Assembly (NCBI GenBank): GCA_035502995.1
Contig: DATJTW010000109.1
Span: 1 to 64,000 of the forward strand
Direction of reading: 5' to 3'
From: CADEED01 sp035502995
GTDB taxonomy: Bacteria > Pseudomonadota > Gammaproteobacteria > Steroidobacterales > Steroidobacteraceae
DNA length: 64,000 nt
The notes under the pieces were generated by a model, which saw only the letters and a program-made list of their open reading frames with translations, was not told the origin of the DNA and did not search any database. This document shows positions 53,183 through 60,927 of the stretch, piece after piece. The translations under genes and the position numbers were made by a program. Each line of letters starts with the position of its first letter. Position 1 is the stretch's first letter.

Positions 53183-53271
53183 TTGCGGTTCTCCTTTTCC
53201 GTCGATCATCACGGCGCGCATCTGAACGCCGAATGAATCCGGTTTCCGTGCGCCAGTTCTCAGTCGCCGGG

Positions 53272-53796
53272 CTATTCGACGTTTTCGGACGAAGCCGGCG
53301 GCGTGGTCGCGCGCTCGTATCCACGCGGGCGTATCGCAACGGTGTTGCGAATCACCGAACACTTGACGCCGTCGGCACGCACGTAGGCGTATTCGAAAGT
53401 CGGCGTGGCGCGGCCGTCGCGCTGGAGAGCCATCCTAATCTCCGCCTCCTGCTCGGGCGTCAGCGTAAATCGCATCTCGAGGTCGGAATTTCCCCCGTGA
53501 TCGAAGCTGATTGTCATTGCGCGCGTCCACACCGAGTAGCCGGGGAACACGCGCGCGCAGGCGAGCGCGGCGATCGGATCGGCGAGTGCCGCCTGCCAGC
53601 CGCCGAACATCACGCCGCCCGGATTCCGCGATCTCGCGTTCAACGGCAGGCGGATGCGCACCTTGCGCCAGCCGTCGGAAATCTCCAGCACGCGGATGCG
53701 CATCGGCACGAACGGCGGATACAGCTCGAGCAGGCGGGCATCCGGGAGGATTCCGCTGCGCGCCATGAACCGCATGAAACGCTGCATGAGCGGCAT
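53272..53796 (-). CDS. DUF4442 family hotdog-type protein
   Basis: A 174-residue protein. NPGGVMFGGWQAALADPIAALA, SVWTRAMTISF and LEMRFTLTPEQEAEI fit DUF4442, a PaaI-like thioesterase (hotdog) superfamily member. An acyl-CoA substrate is possible, but the catalytic residues are not well defined. AAGGAGG lies 4 bases before ATG at 53796. It is divergent from the Mpo1-like gene. Confidence 0.8.
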   Translation of the reverse strand: MPLMQRFMRFMARSGILPDARLLELYPPFVPMRIRVLEISDGWRKVRIRLPLNARSRNPGGVMFGGWQAALADPIAALACARVFPGYSVWTRAMTISFDHGGNSDLEMRFTLTPEQEAEIRMALQRDGRATPTFEYAYVRADGVKCSVIRNTVAIRPRGYERATTPPASSENVE

Positions 53797-53859
53797 GCGA
53801 CCTCCTTGTTTGGCCATATTCTTGCAGAGCGGCGGTGCGCGGGCGTAGCTTCCGCTTCC

Positions 53860-54327
53860 ATGCGCACCGTGCAGCAATGGTTCGACGAATACTCCGAGAG
53901 CCATCGGAATCCCCGCAACGAGGTGCTGCACTTCCTCTGCGTGCCGCCGATCGTGATGACCGTCATCGGTTTCCTGTGGTCGATTCCCGTGCCGTCAGCG
54001 TTTGACGCCGCGTCACCGTGGCTGAACTGGGCGACGATCGCCGTGGCGCTGGGCATCGTCTATTACTTCCGGCTGTCGCCGGCGCTCGGGGTCGGCGCGT
54101 CGATCGGGTTGATCGCCCTGCTGGCGGTGGTGCGCTGGCTCGATACCCTGGCGTGGCCGCTGTGGCTGACGTGCCTGGTCGTGTTCGTCCTGGCCTGGAT
54201 CGGGCAGTTCGTCGGCCATGCGTTCGAGGGCCGGCGGCCGTCGTTCATGAAGGACCTGCAGTTCCTGATGATCGGCCCGCTGTGGTTGTTGGGGCACCTG
54301 TATCGCCGGCTCGGCATCGCCTACTAA
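53860..54327 (+). CDS. Mpo1-like (DUF962) membrane protein
   Basis: A 155-residue protein with four membrane segments. It starts QQWFDEYSESHRNPRNEVLHFLCVPP and ends QFVGHAFEGRRPSFMKDLQFLMIGPLW, the DUF962/Mpo1 signatures. The yeast member is an iron-dependent dioxygenase that alpha-oxidises 2-hydroxy fatty acids, and the conserved histidines of that activity (HRN, LHF, GH) appear here. A role in fatty-acid alpha-oxidation is inferred. The gcdH-type dehydrogenase gene follows 9 bp later. Confidence 0.85.
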   Translation: MRTVQQWFDEYSESHRNPRNEVLHFLCVPPIVMTVIGFLWSIPVPSAFDAASPWLNWATIAVALGIVYYFRLSPALGVGASIGLIALLAVVRWLDTLAWPLWLTCLVVFVLAWIGQFVGHAFEGRRPSFMKDLQFLMIGPLWLLGHLYRRLGIAY

Positions 54328-54336
54328 AATCCCCGG

Positions 54337-55494
54337 ATGCTGAACCCCATCGACCTCTACGACGTACGCGGGCTCCTCACCGAGGATGAACGCATGGTCC
54401 AGGACTCCGTCGGCCGCTTCGTCGACGAGAAGGTGCTGCCCGTCATCCAGGAAGCCTTCGAGAAGCATCACTTCCCGAAGGAGCTCATTCCCGAGCTCGC
54501 CGATCTCGGGTTGTTAGGCTCGTCGATCCAGGGCTACGACTGCGCGGGACTGAACGCCGTGTCGTACGGCCTCATCTGCCAGGAGCTGGAGCGCGGCGAC
54601 TCGGGCATCCGCAGCTTCGTGTCCGTGCAGAGCTCGCTGTGCATGTATCCCATCTACGCGTTCGGCAGCGAGGAACAGAAGCAGCGCTGGCTGCCGGAAA
54701 TGGCGCGCGGCCGGAAGATCGGCTGCTTCGGCCTGACCGAACCGCACGGCGGCTCGGATCCCTCGAACATGAAGACGCGCGCCGTGAAGAAAGGCGGCGA
54801 CTGGGTCATCAACGGCGCCAAGATGTGGATCACGAACGGCGCCATCGCCGACCTGTGCATCTGCTGGGCGATGACGGACGACGGTATCCGCGGCTTCATC
54901 GTCGAGAAGGGCATGAAGGGTTTCTCCGCGCCGGAGATCGAGCGCAAGTTCTCGTTGCGCGCGTCGGTGACCTCGGCCCTTTTCTTCGACAACGTCGTCG
55001 TGCCCGAGGCGAACCTGCTGCCGAACGTGAAGGGCCTGAAGGGCCCGTTGTCGTGCCTGACGCAGGCTCGTTACGGCATCACCTGGGGCGTGATCGGCGC
55101 CGCGCAGGCCTGCTTGGCGCAGCTCATCGACTACACCAAGACGCGCGAGATGTTCGGCAAGCCGCTGGCCGGCACGCAGACCATCCAGCTGCGGCTCGCG
55201 GAGATGGCGCGCAAGATCACGCTGGCCCAGTTGCTTTCACACCAGCTCGGCCGCCTCAAGGACAAGGGCGAGATGCAGCCGCCGCAGGTGTCGCTGGCGA
55301 AGTGGAACAACTGCCGCATGGCGCTCGACATCGCACGCGATTGCCGCGACATGCTCGGCGGCTCGGGGATCAGCGCGGAGTACGTGCCGATCCGGCATGC
55401 GCTGAACCTGGAATCCGTGATCACGTACGAAGGCACGGAGACGATCCATCAGTTGACCATCGGCCGCGAGCTCACGGGCATCAATGCTTTTTGA
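54337..55494 (+). CDS. gcdH: Glutaryl-CoA dehydrogenase-like acyl-CoA dehydrogenase
   Basis: A 385-residue flavoenzyme of the acyl-CoA dehydrogenase family. It has GCFGLTEPHGGSDPSNMKTRAVKK and WVINGAKMWITNG in the middle domain, TREMFGKPLAGTQTIQLRLAEMARKI in the C-terminal domain, and the catalytic glutamate in VITYEGTETIHQLTIGRELTG. These features favour glutaryl-CoA dehydrogenase, which takes part in lysine/tryptophan and aromatic breakdown and yields crotonyl-CoA. Close paralogues act on other acyl-CoAs. Confidence 0.9.
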   Translation: MLNPIDLYDVRGLLTEDERMVQDSVGRFVDEKVLPVIQEAFEKHHFPKELIPELADLGLLGSSIQGYDCAGLNAVSYGLICQELERGDSGIRSFVSVQSSLCMYPIYAFGSEEQKQRWLPEMARGRKIGCFGLTEPHGGSDPSNMKTRAVKKGGDWVINGAKMWITNGAIADLCICWAMTDDGIRGFIVEKGMKGFSAPEIERKFSLRASVTSALFFDNVVVPEANLLPNVKGLKGPLSCLTQARYGITWGVIGAAQACLAQLIDYTKTREMFGKPLAGTQTIQLRLAEMARKITLAQLLSHQLGRLKDKGEMQPPQVSLAKWNNCRMALDIARDCRDMLGGSGISAEYVPIRHALNLESVITYEGTETIHQLTIGRELTGINAF

Positions 55495-58345
55495 GTGCTG
55501 CCGCACACGAAGGAAAACGCCCCCGAAGCGGGGGCGTCCGTGAACGGGTGAAAAGCAGGACGAGAGACAGCAGCGCGAGCAGTAGATAGTCCAGCCGGCC
55601 GCCGCCGCCCTGCTTGCCACCGCCCGCGCTCGCGCCGCCGCCCGAGCTCACGCCGCCGGAGCTCGAACTGCCGGAGCTCGAACTACTGGAGCTCGAGCTG
55701 GAGCTCGACGCGCCCGACGACGGCGGTGGCGGATCCGAAACCGTGACGACCGCCGTCGCCGCGTTGTTGCCGATCACGCGGTCGATACCGCCAGACTCCA
55801 GCAGCGTCGCGGCGCTCGCGCTCGCCGCGCCGGCCGTCACCGCATTCACGCGGATCACTGCGCTGGCCGAACCGCCGACGTCCATCTGCAGCGTGCGGCA
55901 CACCACCACGCCGCCCGTGAACGCGCAATTCACCCCGTTGCCGGTGACGGTCTGGAACGTGACGTTGGCCGGCAGCGTGACGCGCGCCTGCGCCGCCATC
56001 GATGGGCTGGGACCGAGGTTCGACAACGTGACGGTGTAGTCGAAACCCGCGCCCGTCTGGATCGCCGCCACGCTGCTGTCGAGCTGCACGCGCAGATCGT
56101 TCACGCGATTCGACTCGAGCGCGAAGCGGTTGTTGTTGTCCAGCGCGTCGGACTCGCGGCCCGCCACCAGCGCGTTGACGAAGTTGCCCGGCGCGATCGG
56201 CGTGAAGGCCAGCGTCGTCGTGCTGGTCTCGCCGGGCCGCAGCACGTCCGTCACGCAGGTGAGCTCGGTCAGCGTCGACGTGCAATTGGCCGTCGCCGAC
56301 TGCGCGGTATACGAGGCCGGCACGACGCCCGGATTCACGACCAGCGCGACGCGCGTCGCCGTGTACGGCCCCTTGTTCTTGACCTTCATCGTCAGCGTTT
56401 GCGGGATATCGACCAGCAGCTCGGCCAGGTCCTGCGTGAGCTCGAGGTCCGGCGCGATCGTCAGCTCGTGCATGCCGCGCGCGTATTGCGCGAGCAGCAC
56501 GGTGGCCGGCGCATTCGGCGCGAGCGCGATGTTCCCGGAGTTCGTGCTGCCGAGGCCACCGGCGAGCAGGTTCTCCCAGGTCGCACCGCCATCGACGGAG
56601 CGGGACGTGAACCCGTTGGCCGAGACATACAGCGCATGCGGCGACACGGGATCGACGGCGATGTCGTAAGCACTGCTGGTGAAAATTCGCGTCCACGCCG
56701 TGCCGCCATTCATCGTCCGCCACACGCCGCCCTGGCCGACGGCGAACAGCGTCGCCGGCTGCGCCGGGTGCGCGCGCAGGTGCCAGACGAACGCATCGGT
56801 GATGCCGTTGCCCGCCGCGACCCACGTCGCGCCGGCATTGGTGCTGCGGTAGACGGGCGCGGGCGGTGATCCCTGGAAGTCGAGGGCGGCGTAGACGTTC
56901 TGCGGATTGGTCGCGTCGACGACGATGTCCGCAACACCGGCCGGCAGACCGCCGGCGAGCGGCGTCCAGTGCGCGCCACCGTCGATGGTTTTCCGCGCAC
57001 CGCCCGGCAGCGTGCCGCCGATGTACGCAACCTGCGCGTTCTGCGGATCCAGCGTCAGCGTCGTCGTGCTGTCGGCCTCGCCGGCGAGTTGCCAGGTGGC
57101 GCCATCGTCGATCGAGCGGCCATAACGTCCGTTGTGGATCACGTACAACGTGCCCGGGGTGACGGCCGAGGCATCGAAGGCGTAGCCGCCGTATGACGGA
57201 TTCAGCGGCAGCAGCGTCGAGGCCGCCTGGCTGCCGATGCCGGTCCATTCGCCGTTCAGCGGGTTGCGGCGCCACACGAGCTGGTTGTCGAACGTCAACG
57301 CGTAAAGGTAGTTAGATGAATCGCGCCGCGTGACCAGGCTCGCGAAGGTCGTCTCGTGGATGCCGCTGTTGCGCGAGTCCCAGGTCGCGCCCGCGTCGGC
57401 CGAGAACTCGACGCCCGAGTTGGTCGCGCCCAGCAGGTGGTTCGCGTTGCCCGGATCGAATGCGACGTTCAAGGTGCTGCCGGGGCCGAGCCGGCCGCGC
57501 ACCTGCCAGGTCGCGCCGTTGTCGCTCGTGACCACGGCGCGGTTGTCGTAGTCGAGCGCCACGGCCACGTTCGCCGACACCGGGCTGAACGCGATTTCGT
57601 TGACGTGGTTCCGGCCGGTGGTCGCGAAGGTGGTGCCGCCGTCGAGCGAGCGGAACAGCTCGGACTCGCCGGTGGGGCGCACGCCGAACAGCAGGTTGTG
57701 CGTGTTGCGGGATGCCGCGATGTACCAGTACTGGTCGGTGCCACTGATCTTCGCCCAGTTGGCGCCACCGTCGGTGGTGCGCCACAGCTCGCCGCCGCTC
57801 AGCAGGTAGACGAGCTGCGCGTCGGTCGCGTCGACCTCGATGCGCTGGATGGCGAAGCTGCCCGTCAGGCCGTTGCCGCGCGACGTCCAGGTGGCGCCAC
57901 CGTCCGTGCTTCGCAACATCCGCCCGTCCGAGAGACCGGCCCAGGCGATCGATCCATCCCGCGTGAACGCCGTCGCCGACACGTGACCCGACGGACCCGC
58001 GACGTCGATGCGCGCGAACGTCGCGCCGGCGTCCGTGCTGCGCATCAGCGCGATCGAACCGTCGCCGTGCACGAGAACGACGCCCGATGCCGGGTTCCAG
58101 GCCGCGGAGATGCCCTGGTAGACCGAGAGCCCGGCCCAGTCGAGGACGCGGGTCCAGTGCAGGCCGTCGTCCGCGGTACGAAACACGCCGCCCGTCGTGA
58201 CGGCCACCGCGGTGTGGGCCGCGACGTAGCGGATGCCGCCGTAGATGGAACCGCCGTCCGGCCCCGTCGGCGTCCAGGCATTGGTGCCCGCGAACGCGCA
58301 CAGGGACAGGAACGGCGCCATCGCGCCCGCGAATCGCTTGAACAT
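55481..58345 (-). CDS. Large exported BNR/VPS10-like repeat protein with C-terminal sorting signal
   Basis: A 954-residue protein. The signal peptide (about 1-19) is followed by some ten repeats with RSTDGGATWxxxxxG or similar, the sialidase/VPS10 Asp-box beta-propeller pattern. Around 640-870 are two DUF11-like modules (TMKVKNKGPYTATRVALVV, FDYTVTLSNLGPSPSMAA). Then comes a serine-rich linker made from a repeated GAGCTC DNA unit, a glycine run, a membrane segment (DYLLLALLSLVLLF) and TRSR, which is a GlyGly-CTERM-like sorting signal. The reading frame continues 17 codons past TRSR through a terminator-like hairpin, to overlap gcdH by 14 bp. No ligand known. Confidence 0.85.
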   Translation of the reverse strand: MFKRFAGAMAPFLSLCAFAGTNAWTPTGPDGGSIYGGIRYVAAHTAVAVTTGGVFRTADDGLHWTRVLDWAGLSVYQGISAAWNPASGVVLVHGDGSIALMRSTDAGATFARIDVAGPSGHVSATAFTRDGSIAWAGLSDGRMLRSTDGGATWTSRGNGLTGSFAIQRIEVDATDAQLVYLLSGGELWRTTDGGANWAKISGTDQYWYIAASRNTHNLLFGVRPTGESELFRSLDGGTTFATTGRNHVNEIAFSPVSANVAVALDYDNRAVVTSDNGATWQVRGRLGPGSTLNVAFDPGNANHLLGATNSGVEFSADAGATWDSRNSGIHETTFASLVTRRDSSNYLYALTFDNQLVWRRNPLNGEWTGIGSQAASTLLPLNPSYGGYAFDASAVTPGTLYVIHNGRYGRSIDDGATWQLAGEADSTTTLTLDPQNAQVAYIGGTLPGGARKTIDGGAHWTPLAGGLPAGVADIVVDATNPQNVYAALDFQGSPPAPVYRSTNAGATWVAAGNGITDAFVWHLRAHPAQPATLFAVGQGGVWRTMNGGTAWTRIFTSSAYDIAVDPVSPHALYVSANGFTSRSVDGGATWENLLAGGLGSTNSGNIALAPNAPATVLLAQYARGMHELTIAPDLELTQDLAELLVDIPQTLTMKVKNKGPYTATRVALVVNPGVVPASYTAQSATANCTSTLTELTCVTDVLRPGETSTTTLAFTPIAPGNFVNALVAGRESDALDNNNRFALESNRVNDLRVQLDSSVAAIQTGAGFDYTVTLSNLGPSPSMAAQARVTLPANVTFQTVTGNGVNCAFTGGVVVCRTLQMDVGGSASAVIRVNAVTAGAASASAATLLESGGIDRVIGNNAATAVVTVSDPPPPSSGASSSSSSSSSSSSGSSSSGGVSSGGGASAGGGKQGGGGRLDYLLLALLSLVLLFTRSRTPPLRGRFPSCAAALKKH
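55514..55537 (-). terminator. Intrinsic terminator inside the 3' end of the repeat-protein gene
   Basis: On the minus strand ACGCCCCCG / CGGGGGCGT (9 bp, loop CTT) is followed by TTTTCC. It lies within the last 17 codons of the preceding minus-strand gene, before its stop codon at 55481-55483. Confidence 0.8.
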
Positions 58346-58403
58346 GGAGATCCCCGCTCGAACGGATGTAGTTATCTGCGCCGACCTTCCCGGCGCTGAC
58401 ACC

Positions 58404-59042
58404 CTAACTGTTCGGCGCGTGGAAGGGCAGTCGGGTTTCCTGAAACGCCGGCAACGACTCGCAGCGCGCGGCCAGCGTCGCCAGCGACTGGTACATCACG
58501 CGATCCGCGGCCACGCGCAGCGCGTCGTTCAGGAACGTGAACGCGCAGGCCGCCGTTATGTCCGCCTGCGTCATGCGCTTGCCGACCAGCCACTGCGACT
58601 CGCCGCGTTCGCCGACGTGGCGATCCAGCGCCGCCAGCGCCGTGCTCATCTGCAGGCGGCATCGCTCGACCCAGGGCTGGTGACGCTTGTCCTCGGGGCG
58701 GAACACGCGCTCGTAGATCTGCGCGACGCCCTTCTCCGCGGCGCCGGTGGCCATCGCGATGAGGTTCAACGCCTGGCGACGGTCCGGCCCCGAACCGGGC
58801 AGCAATGCGCGCGCCGGACCGGCGAGCTCGTCGAGATGGTCGAGGATCGCCGATGACTCCATGAGGCAGGTGCGGTCGGGCAGCACGAGCGTCGGCACGC
58901 GGCCGAGCGGGTTGAACTCGCGGATGCGCTCGAAGTCGCGGCCGACCGACCAGTTCGCATGCTCGAACGGCAGACCCAACAGCTTCAGCGTCACCGCGAC
59001 CCGCCGAACGAACGGCGAGTCGTACATCCCGATCAGCAACAT
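58404..59042 (-). CDS. Glutathione S-transferase family protein
   Basis: A 212-residue protein with the thioredoxin-like N-terminal domain (MYDSPFVRRVAVTLKLLGLPFEH, NPLGRVPTLVLPD, LMESSAILDHLDEL) and an all-helical C-terminal domain. The Ser of SPFVRR is at the catalytic position of the Ser/Cys-type bacterial GSTs, and MESSAI binds glutathione. The substrate is unknown. Confidence 0.9.
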   Translation of the reverse strand: MLLIGMYDSPFVRRVAVTLKLLGLPFEHANWSVGRDFERIREFNPLGRVPTLVLPDRTCLMESSAILDHLDELAGPARALLPGSGPDRRQALNLIAMATGAAEKGVAQIYERVFRPEDKRHQPWVERCRLQMSTALAALDRHVGERGESQWLVGKRMTQADITAACAFTFLNDALRVAADRVMYQSLATLAARCESLPAFQETRLPFHAPNS

Positions 59043-59063
59043 CGCGGCCTCCCGGCCGCGACG

Positions 59064-59351
59064 TCACGGCCTGTAGAAGAAATAGTAAATGAGTCCGGCC
59101 GCGATCAGCGCGTCGATCACCAGGACGGCGAAGAAGATCTTGCGGCGGGCTTCCCGCTGCTTCGTCTCGAGTTGCACGCGCAGCAGAGGCTCGGAGGCGA
59201 TGTGCGCATCGATCCAGTCCTTGGCATCGCGCAAGCCGAGATTGTGCGACAGGCGCACCGACTTCACGGCGTCGATAACGCGGCCTTCCTGCAGCAGCGT
59301 CACGGCCTCGGGCGGCAGCGGTTTGAAACGGCCGTACGGTTCGGCCTTCAC
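59064..59351 (-). CDS. Small membrane protein with L7/L12-like domain
   Basis: A 95-residue protein. LPPEAVTLLQEGRVIDAVKSVRLSHNLGLRDAKDWIDAHI resembles the C-terminal domain of ribosomal protein L7/L12 (xxAIKxVREATGLGLKEAKD), and the C-terminus is a membrane segment (KIFFAVLVIDALIAAGLIYYFFYR). Such proteins are seen in several bacteria but have no known role. It lies between the glutathione transferase and exbD-like genes on the opposite strand to the latter. Confidence 0.7.
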   Translation of the reverse strand: MKAEPYGRFKPLPPEAVTLLQEGRVIDAVKSVRLSHNLGLRDAKDWIDAHIASEPLLRVQLETKQREARRKIFFAVLVIDALIAAGLIYYFFYRP

Positions 59352-59405
59352 GCGCGGTAACCCGAATCGTGCGCGCCGCCCGTTGCCTCGTTCAGGAGGT
59401 GGATC

Positions 59406-59798
59406 ATGTCGATGTCATCCCAGGTTGCCCAACCGGAGCTCAACGCCACGCCGTTGATCGACGTGTTGCTGGTGTTGCTGGTCATGCTGATCTTCACGAT
59501 CCCGGTCATGACACACAAGGTGTCGGTGACCACACCGGTCGCCGGACGCGTGGCGACGCCGCCCGAAATCGTGGCGCTCGACATCGATTTCGACGGCGCG
59601 GTGTCCTGGAACGGCGAGGCGGTGGCGATCGCGGCGCTCGAAGAGCGGCTGAAGTCGGCGCGGGCACGCAACCCGGACCTCCGCGTCGACGTGCGCCCCG
59701 ATCCGCGCGCCGCGTACGAACCGGCGGCGCAGGTGCTGGCGGCCACGCAACGCGCGCGCATCGAGCGGCTGACGATCGCGCAGGTGCCGGATCGCTAG
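59406..59798 (+). CDS. ExbD/TolR family protein
   Basis: A 130-residue protein with a short cytosolic N-terminus, one membrane helix (LIDVLLVLLVMLIFTIPVM), which includes the key Asp in the N-terminal part of the helix, and a small periplasmic domain (IDFDGAVSWNGEAVAIAALEERL). ExbD/TolR proteins convert the proton gradient into work with ExbB/TolQ. Neither partner is adjacent. It could serve the TonB receptor at 18 kb, by inference only. GGAGG precedes ATG at 59406. Confidence 0.88.
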   Translation: MSMSSQVAQPELNATPLIDVLLVLLVMLIFTIPVMTHKVSVTTPVAGRVATPPEIVALDIDFDGAVSWNGEAVAIAALEERLKSARARNPDLRVDVRPDPRAAYEPAAQVLAATQRARIERLTIAQVPDR

Positions 59799-59902
59799 AA
59801 GCCGCGCGCCGCGCACATCGTGGCTTCGGCGATCCAGCCGAACAGCAGCACGCCGATCGCGAACCAGTGCAGGAACTTCTGCAGCGGGCTGTCGGCGTTC
59901 AC
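59795..59902 (-). CDS. Single-span microprotein of 35 residues
   Basis: A 35-codon frame with GTG start at 59902 overlapping the stop of the upstream small gene (GTGA). The product VNADSPLQKFLHWFAIGVLLF and GWIAEATMCAARGF would be one membrane helix. Its TAG stop overlaps the TAG of exbD on the other strand through a CTAG palindrome (59795-59798). No homologue is recognised; coupling and hydrophobicity are the only support. Confidence 0.5.
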   Translation of the reverse strand: MNADSPLQKFLHWFAIGVLLFGWIAEATMCAARGF

Positions 59903-60081
59903 AGCGGCAACCAGTGCGTCGCGGTCTCGCGGCGATGCAGATAGACGAAGCGTGCGCGCGACAGCCGGGTCTCGAAGTCGTTGCTGCGCGTGCCGACGCG
60001 TTCGAGGAACCGGCGCCAGCGTTCGCCCGGGATCGTCGAGAAGGCGGGCTGCGGCGTGCGGGCATATGTCGAGTCGATCAT
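59899..60081 (-). CDS. Small basic protein of 60 residues
   Basis: The product starts MIDSTYARTPQPAFSTIPGE and continues with an Arg-rich amphipathic region (RWRRFLERVGTRSNDFETRLSRARFVYLHRRE). GGAG lies about 8 bases before the ATG at 60081. It overlaps the 35-residue microprotein by 4 bp. It lies in the gap between exbD and the response regulator gene. No family is recognised. Confidence 0.55.
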   Translation of the reverse strand: MIDSTYARTPQPAFSTIPGERWRRFLERVGTRSNDFETRLSRARFVYLHRRETATHWLPL

Positions 60082-60227
60082 CGTCGGTCTCCGGTGCGGG
60101 GCTCGAGGCCATTCCGCGCCGGGGGCCGGGCCGCGCCGTGATGCGTTGATGACGCGGCGCGGATCGAAAGTGACGAAATGTGGCCGCGTCACCGGGCCGC
60201 CGCGCGCTCGCTTACACTTGCGCAGCC

Positions 60228-60917
60228 ATGAAGAAGACCATCGCCATCGTCGAGGACGAGCGCGCCATCCGCGACAACTACGCCGCCGCGTTCGCGCGCG
60301 AGGGGTACGCCGTGCGCGGCTATCCGAACCGCCGCGAGGCCATGGCCGCATTCGCCGCGCGGCTGCCCGACCTCGCGGTCATCGACATCTCGCTCGAGGA
60401 CGAGCCCGAGGGCGGCTTCGAGTTGTGCCGCCAGCTGCGCAACCTCTCGGCCGAGCTGCCGATCATCTTCCTGACCGCGCGCGACAGCGAGCTCGACGCG
60501 GTCTCCGGCCTGCGGCTCGGTGCCGACGATTTCCTGACGAAGGACCTGTCCCTGGCGCACCTGATCGCGCGCGTGAATGCACTGTTCCGCCGCGTCGACG
60601 CGCTGCGCCGGCCCACGGAGGAAAAACAGGTCGTGCGCCGCGGCGCGCTGACGCTCGACAGCGAACGCATGTCCGTCGAGTGGAACGGCCAGGTGGTGCT
60701 GCTGTCGCTGACCGAATTCTGGATCGTCTACGCGCTGACCAAGCACCCCGGCCACGTGAAGAACCGCCAGCAGCTGATGGACGCCGCGAACGTCGTGCTC
60801 GACGACAACACCATCACGTCGCACATCAAGCGCATCCGCCGCAAGTTCCAGGTGATCGACGAGAAATTCGATGCCGTGCACACGGTGTACGGCATGGGTT
60901 ATCGCTGGGTCGAGTGA
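60228..60917 (+). CDS. Response regulator of dedicated-sortase type (PdsR-like)
   Basis: A 229-residue OmpR-like regulator. The receiver has IVEDERAIRDNYAAAFAREGYAV, the phosphorylation Asp near 54 (LAVIDISLEDE) and the lysine in DDFLTKDLSLAHLIARV. The winged helix has TEFWIVYALTKHPGHVKNRQQLMDAANVVLDDNTITSHIKRIRRKF. The close spacing and this receiver form are those of the response regulator in proteobacterial dedicated sortase systems. The kinase gene follows by 10 bp. The sortase itself is not present in the window. Confidence 0.85.
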   Translation: MKKTIAIVEDERAIRDNYAAAFAREGYAVRGYPNRREAMAAFAARLPDLAVIDISLEDEPEGGFELCRQLRNLSAELPIIFLTARDSELDAVSGLRLGADDFLTKDLSLAHLIARVNALFRRVDALRRPTEEKQVVRRGALTLDSERMSVEWNGQVVLLSLTEFWIVYALTKHPGHVKNRQQLMDAANVVLDDNTITSHIKRIRRKFQVIDEKFDAVHTVYGMGYRWVE

Positions 60918-60927
60918 CGGTGACGCC

